A stretch of DNA of 64,000 bases from Sipunculus nudus. Its lineage: Eukaryota > Annelida > Sipuncula > Golfingiida > Sipunculidae. Location: assembly GCA_026874595.1 (NCBI GenBank), contig CM049316.1, positions 16,891,839 through 16,955,838 of the forward strand, written 5' to 3'. The position numbers and the translations under genes were made by a program. The notes under the pieces are model-generated. The model was not told the origin of the DNA. It made no database searches and was given only the letters and a program-made list of their open reading frames with translations. This document shows positions 62,268 through 64,000 of the stretch, in pieces (the stretch's first letter is position 1; every line of letters begins with the position of its first letter).

Positions 62268-62603
62268 CTTCCTTCTCTTTTTCCCTTTTCTCTAATGATG
62301 TCTCAGAATATTGATTTTATTTTTTTCAAGACCTTTCTGTCATCATCGACATCATTAAAAAGAAATCACAAGGTTACATTTCAGATCACAATATTTACAA
62401 ATACAAAATATACAAAATATGTAAGTTACAAAAAACATTCACATCTTAACTACTTATGTATATGATTCCAGAAACCTCAAATTTAACCATGACTTATGTA
62501 GGTAACATGTCTGTCAGAAGTTATGAATTATAATAGAAGAGGCTATATAATCACGTGTTCTAGTGAAGTTTGACATAAATTAGGGTACATGGATAAAAAA
62601 TAT
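62235..62603 (-). mobile_element. LINE 3' UTR and poly(A) tail
   Basis: The 33-base T run at 62235-62267 is the poly(A) tail of the minus-strand LINE. An AATAAA signal (TTTATT on plus, 62316-62321) lies about 50 bases before the tail, and the 3' UTR is roughly 335 bp. Target-site duplications cannot be checked because the 5' end is outside the window. Confidence 0.8.
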
Positions 62604-64000
62604 TTAGTTAAAGCCCTTTTTCCCAATAAGCGGGAGTATCGGTTTCCATTTTTTCTCATGTAAAACATATTTATTAGCTTTTTGAGCGACTTTACTTTCC
62701 AGGCACTCAATATTAATGAGTTTTTTTATGAATAAGTTCAATGATGGAGGCACCAAGTTTAATCTATTACTAAAGACAATGAATTTGTACAACAACAAAA
62801 TTAAATTTATAATGTTCTGGTGTTCAGCTTCACCTACACCCATATACATTATTTTTGGGCTTAGAACTGGCATTGTTATTTTTCCCTTTTCAGCCCAATA
62901 CTTTATTCTTAAATAAAACGTGACTGATATATGACACTCACAGAATAAGTGAAGAACAGATTCATTGGAAATAAAACAATAAGAACACCTCTTTGTATTA
63001 ACGATGTTCCATTTAAATAGATTCACATTTACTGCAAGTATATTATGTAGAAATCTGAATTGAAACTGTCTGAGGTACATGTCCAAGGTTGTTCTGTAAA
63101 CAAGAGCAACAGCCTGTTGCAAATTAAAAAAATCGTATTTGTTTAGCAGTTTTTCTCCATTTGTAGGTACTGAAACTATCTTCGTTAAAATTCTGTCGTA
63201 TATACTCCTGAATGAAACGTTCTTCAAATCTAAAATAACATCTTTGAAAGCAATTACATTACGCTCTTGTACTAACATATCCCTAGATGTTATACCTTGG
63301 TCATCAATCATATTCACCCATTTTTTGGGGATAGCTTTTCGCAATGCCATCCAGTGTATGTAAAAGTTACAATAATTTCTACGGTCCTTCGACCTGATTT
63401 CACTTAATTTCCTTTTTTCACCACTTGTATTATACAAATCATATATATATTTTATACCCAGTTCATCAAAATATCGAAAATAAACCGACTTGCCTCCGAT
63501 CTTAATATATTTATTATTCCAGAGTTGTTGTGATAAAACAGTTTTAACCAGAACAGGTTCTCCTGAGGTAAAGGACTGCCATATGTGAAAACTGCGCCTA
63601 TAAAAATCCGGTAGTCCTCCTCTGAATACTACAGGGTCAGTATTACTACTAATATTTCTTATGCCACCAAACGCTTTTAAATAAAAGTTAGGTATTACAC
63701 AGTATTTTTCGGTATTCTCAGAAATGATTTTCTTAATCCACATTAATCTTTGTGTTTCTATGGTCGTTTCAAGATCAGGCATCCTGATACCCCCATTATC
63801 ATAACCACTAATCATGACATTATATTTTATTTTTGGTTTTCTCCCGTTCCATATAAATTCTGTCATCACGTCTTTTACTGATTTGATGAATTCTTTCGGT
63901 GGTTCTAAAACATTGGTTATATAAGTAAGTTTTGAAATTCCTAAAGACTTTAAAATCGTATTTCTACCAAATATAGTCAAGGAACGTTGTTTCCATATGT
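62604..64000 (-). CDS. LINE ORF2, C-terminal part (L1/Tx1-like), cut by window end
   Basis: An open frame of about 465 codons enters from the right edge and ends with TAA at 62606-62604. Its first visible residues, WKQRSLTIFGRN, then LKSLGISKLTYITNVLEPP, FIWNGRKPKIK and GGIRMPDLE match the region just after the reverse transcriptase domain of L1/Tx1-type non-LTR elements. Near the C-terminus it has the family's Cys/His motif as C-x2-C-x8-H-x4-C (CSYC...HLFCEC). The catalytic YxDD box and endonuclease would lie beyond 64000. No stop or frameshift breaks the visible part, so the copy is fairly young. Its base composition is as AT-rich as the host sequence. Confidence 0.88.
   Translation of the reverse strand, partial: IWKQRSLTIFGRNTILKSLGISKLTYITNVLEPPKEFIKSVKDVMTEFIWNGRKPKIKYNVMISGYDNGGIRMPDLETTIETQRLMWIKKIISENTEKYCVIPNFYLKAFGGIRNISSNTDPVVFRGGLPDFYRRSFHIWQSFTSGEPVLVKTVLSQQLWNNKYIKIGGKSVYFRYFDELGIKYIYDLYNTSGEKRKLSEIRSKDRRNYCNFYIHWMALRKAIPKKWVNMIDDQGITSRDMLVQERNVIAFKDVILDLKNVSFRSIYDRILTKIVSVPTNGEKLLNKYDFFNLQQAVALVYRTTLDMYLRQFQFRFLHNILAVNVNLFKWNIVNTKRCSYCFISNESVLHLFCECHISVTFYLRIKYWAEKGKITMPVLSPKIMYMGVGEAEHQNIINLILLLYKFIVFSNRLNLVPPSLNLFIKKLINIECLESKVAQKANKYVLHEKKWKPILPLIGKKGFN

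Overview
The window is AT-rich animal DNA, packed with (TA)n and ATT/AAT microsatellites, with one clearly recognisable host gene and one truncated retrotransposon. The gene is Tbx20, a T-box transcription factor, on the minus strand. It can be rebuilt exon by exon with canonical GT..AG splice sites and matching phases: seven coding exons between 56508 and 42718 give a 440-residue protein. Splicing, the Tbx20 orthology, a tRNA-derived SINE, hAT-like and other MITE-like DNA elements and a poly(A)-tailed LINE all point to a bilaterian animal. The general look (dense TA microsatellites, compact T-box introns of 0.4-5 kb) suggests a marine invertebrate, perhaps a lophotrochozoan, but the window alone does not settle the species.

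Layout: 1-42.6 kb is a gene desert downstream of Tbx20. It is built of AT-rich filler, microsatellites and small transposons, alternating with more than a dozen blocks of 200-1200 bp that have balanced, CpG-containing, non-repetitive sequence without convincing ORFs. They look like candidate cis-regulatory elements. 42.7-56.5 kb is the Tbx20 transcription unit, whose introns 1, 2 and 6 hold similar blocks. 56.5-57.7 kb is the 5' UTR and promoter region: a 20-bp tandem repeat just upstream of the ATG, then GC boxes, a CCAAT box and a pair of NK2-type sites. 57.7-61.8 kb is upstream flank with two more blocks. 61.8-62.1 kb is a long polypurine array. 62.2-64 kb is the 3' end of an L1/Tx1-like LINE on the minus strand, running off the window.

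The most unusual observations are: a 514-bp MITE-like element with ~38-bp terminal inverted repeats (16527-17040); an 828-bp hAT-like element inserted inside a TA microsatellite (1302-2129); three copies of one 12-mer E-box motif within 5 kb; convergent T-box half-sites in Tbx20's own intron 2 and in the downstream flank, suggesting autoregulation; two CTCF-like motifs in the same orientation, one inside a Tbx20 coding exon; a short hairpin palindrome in intron 1; and a possible frizzled-like transmembrane exon near 20.1 kb that is only weakly supported. I found no CRISPR array, bacterial operon or recognisable viral gene.
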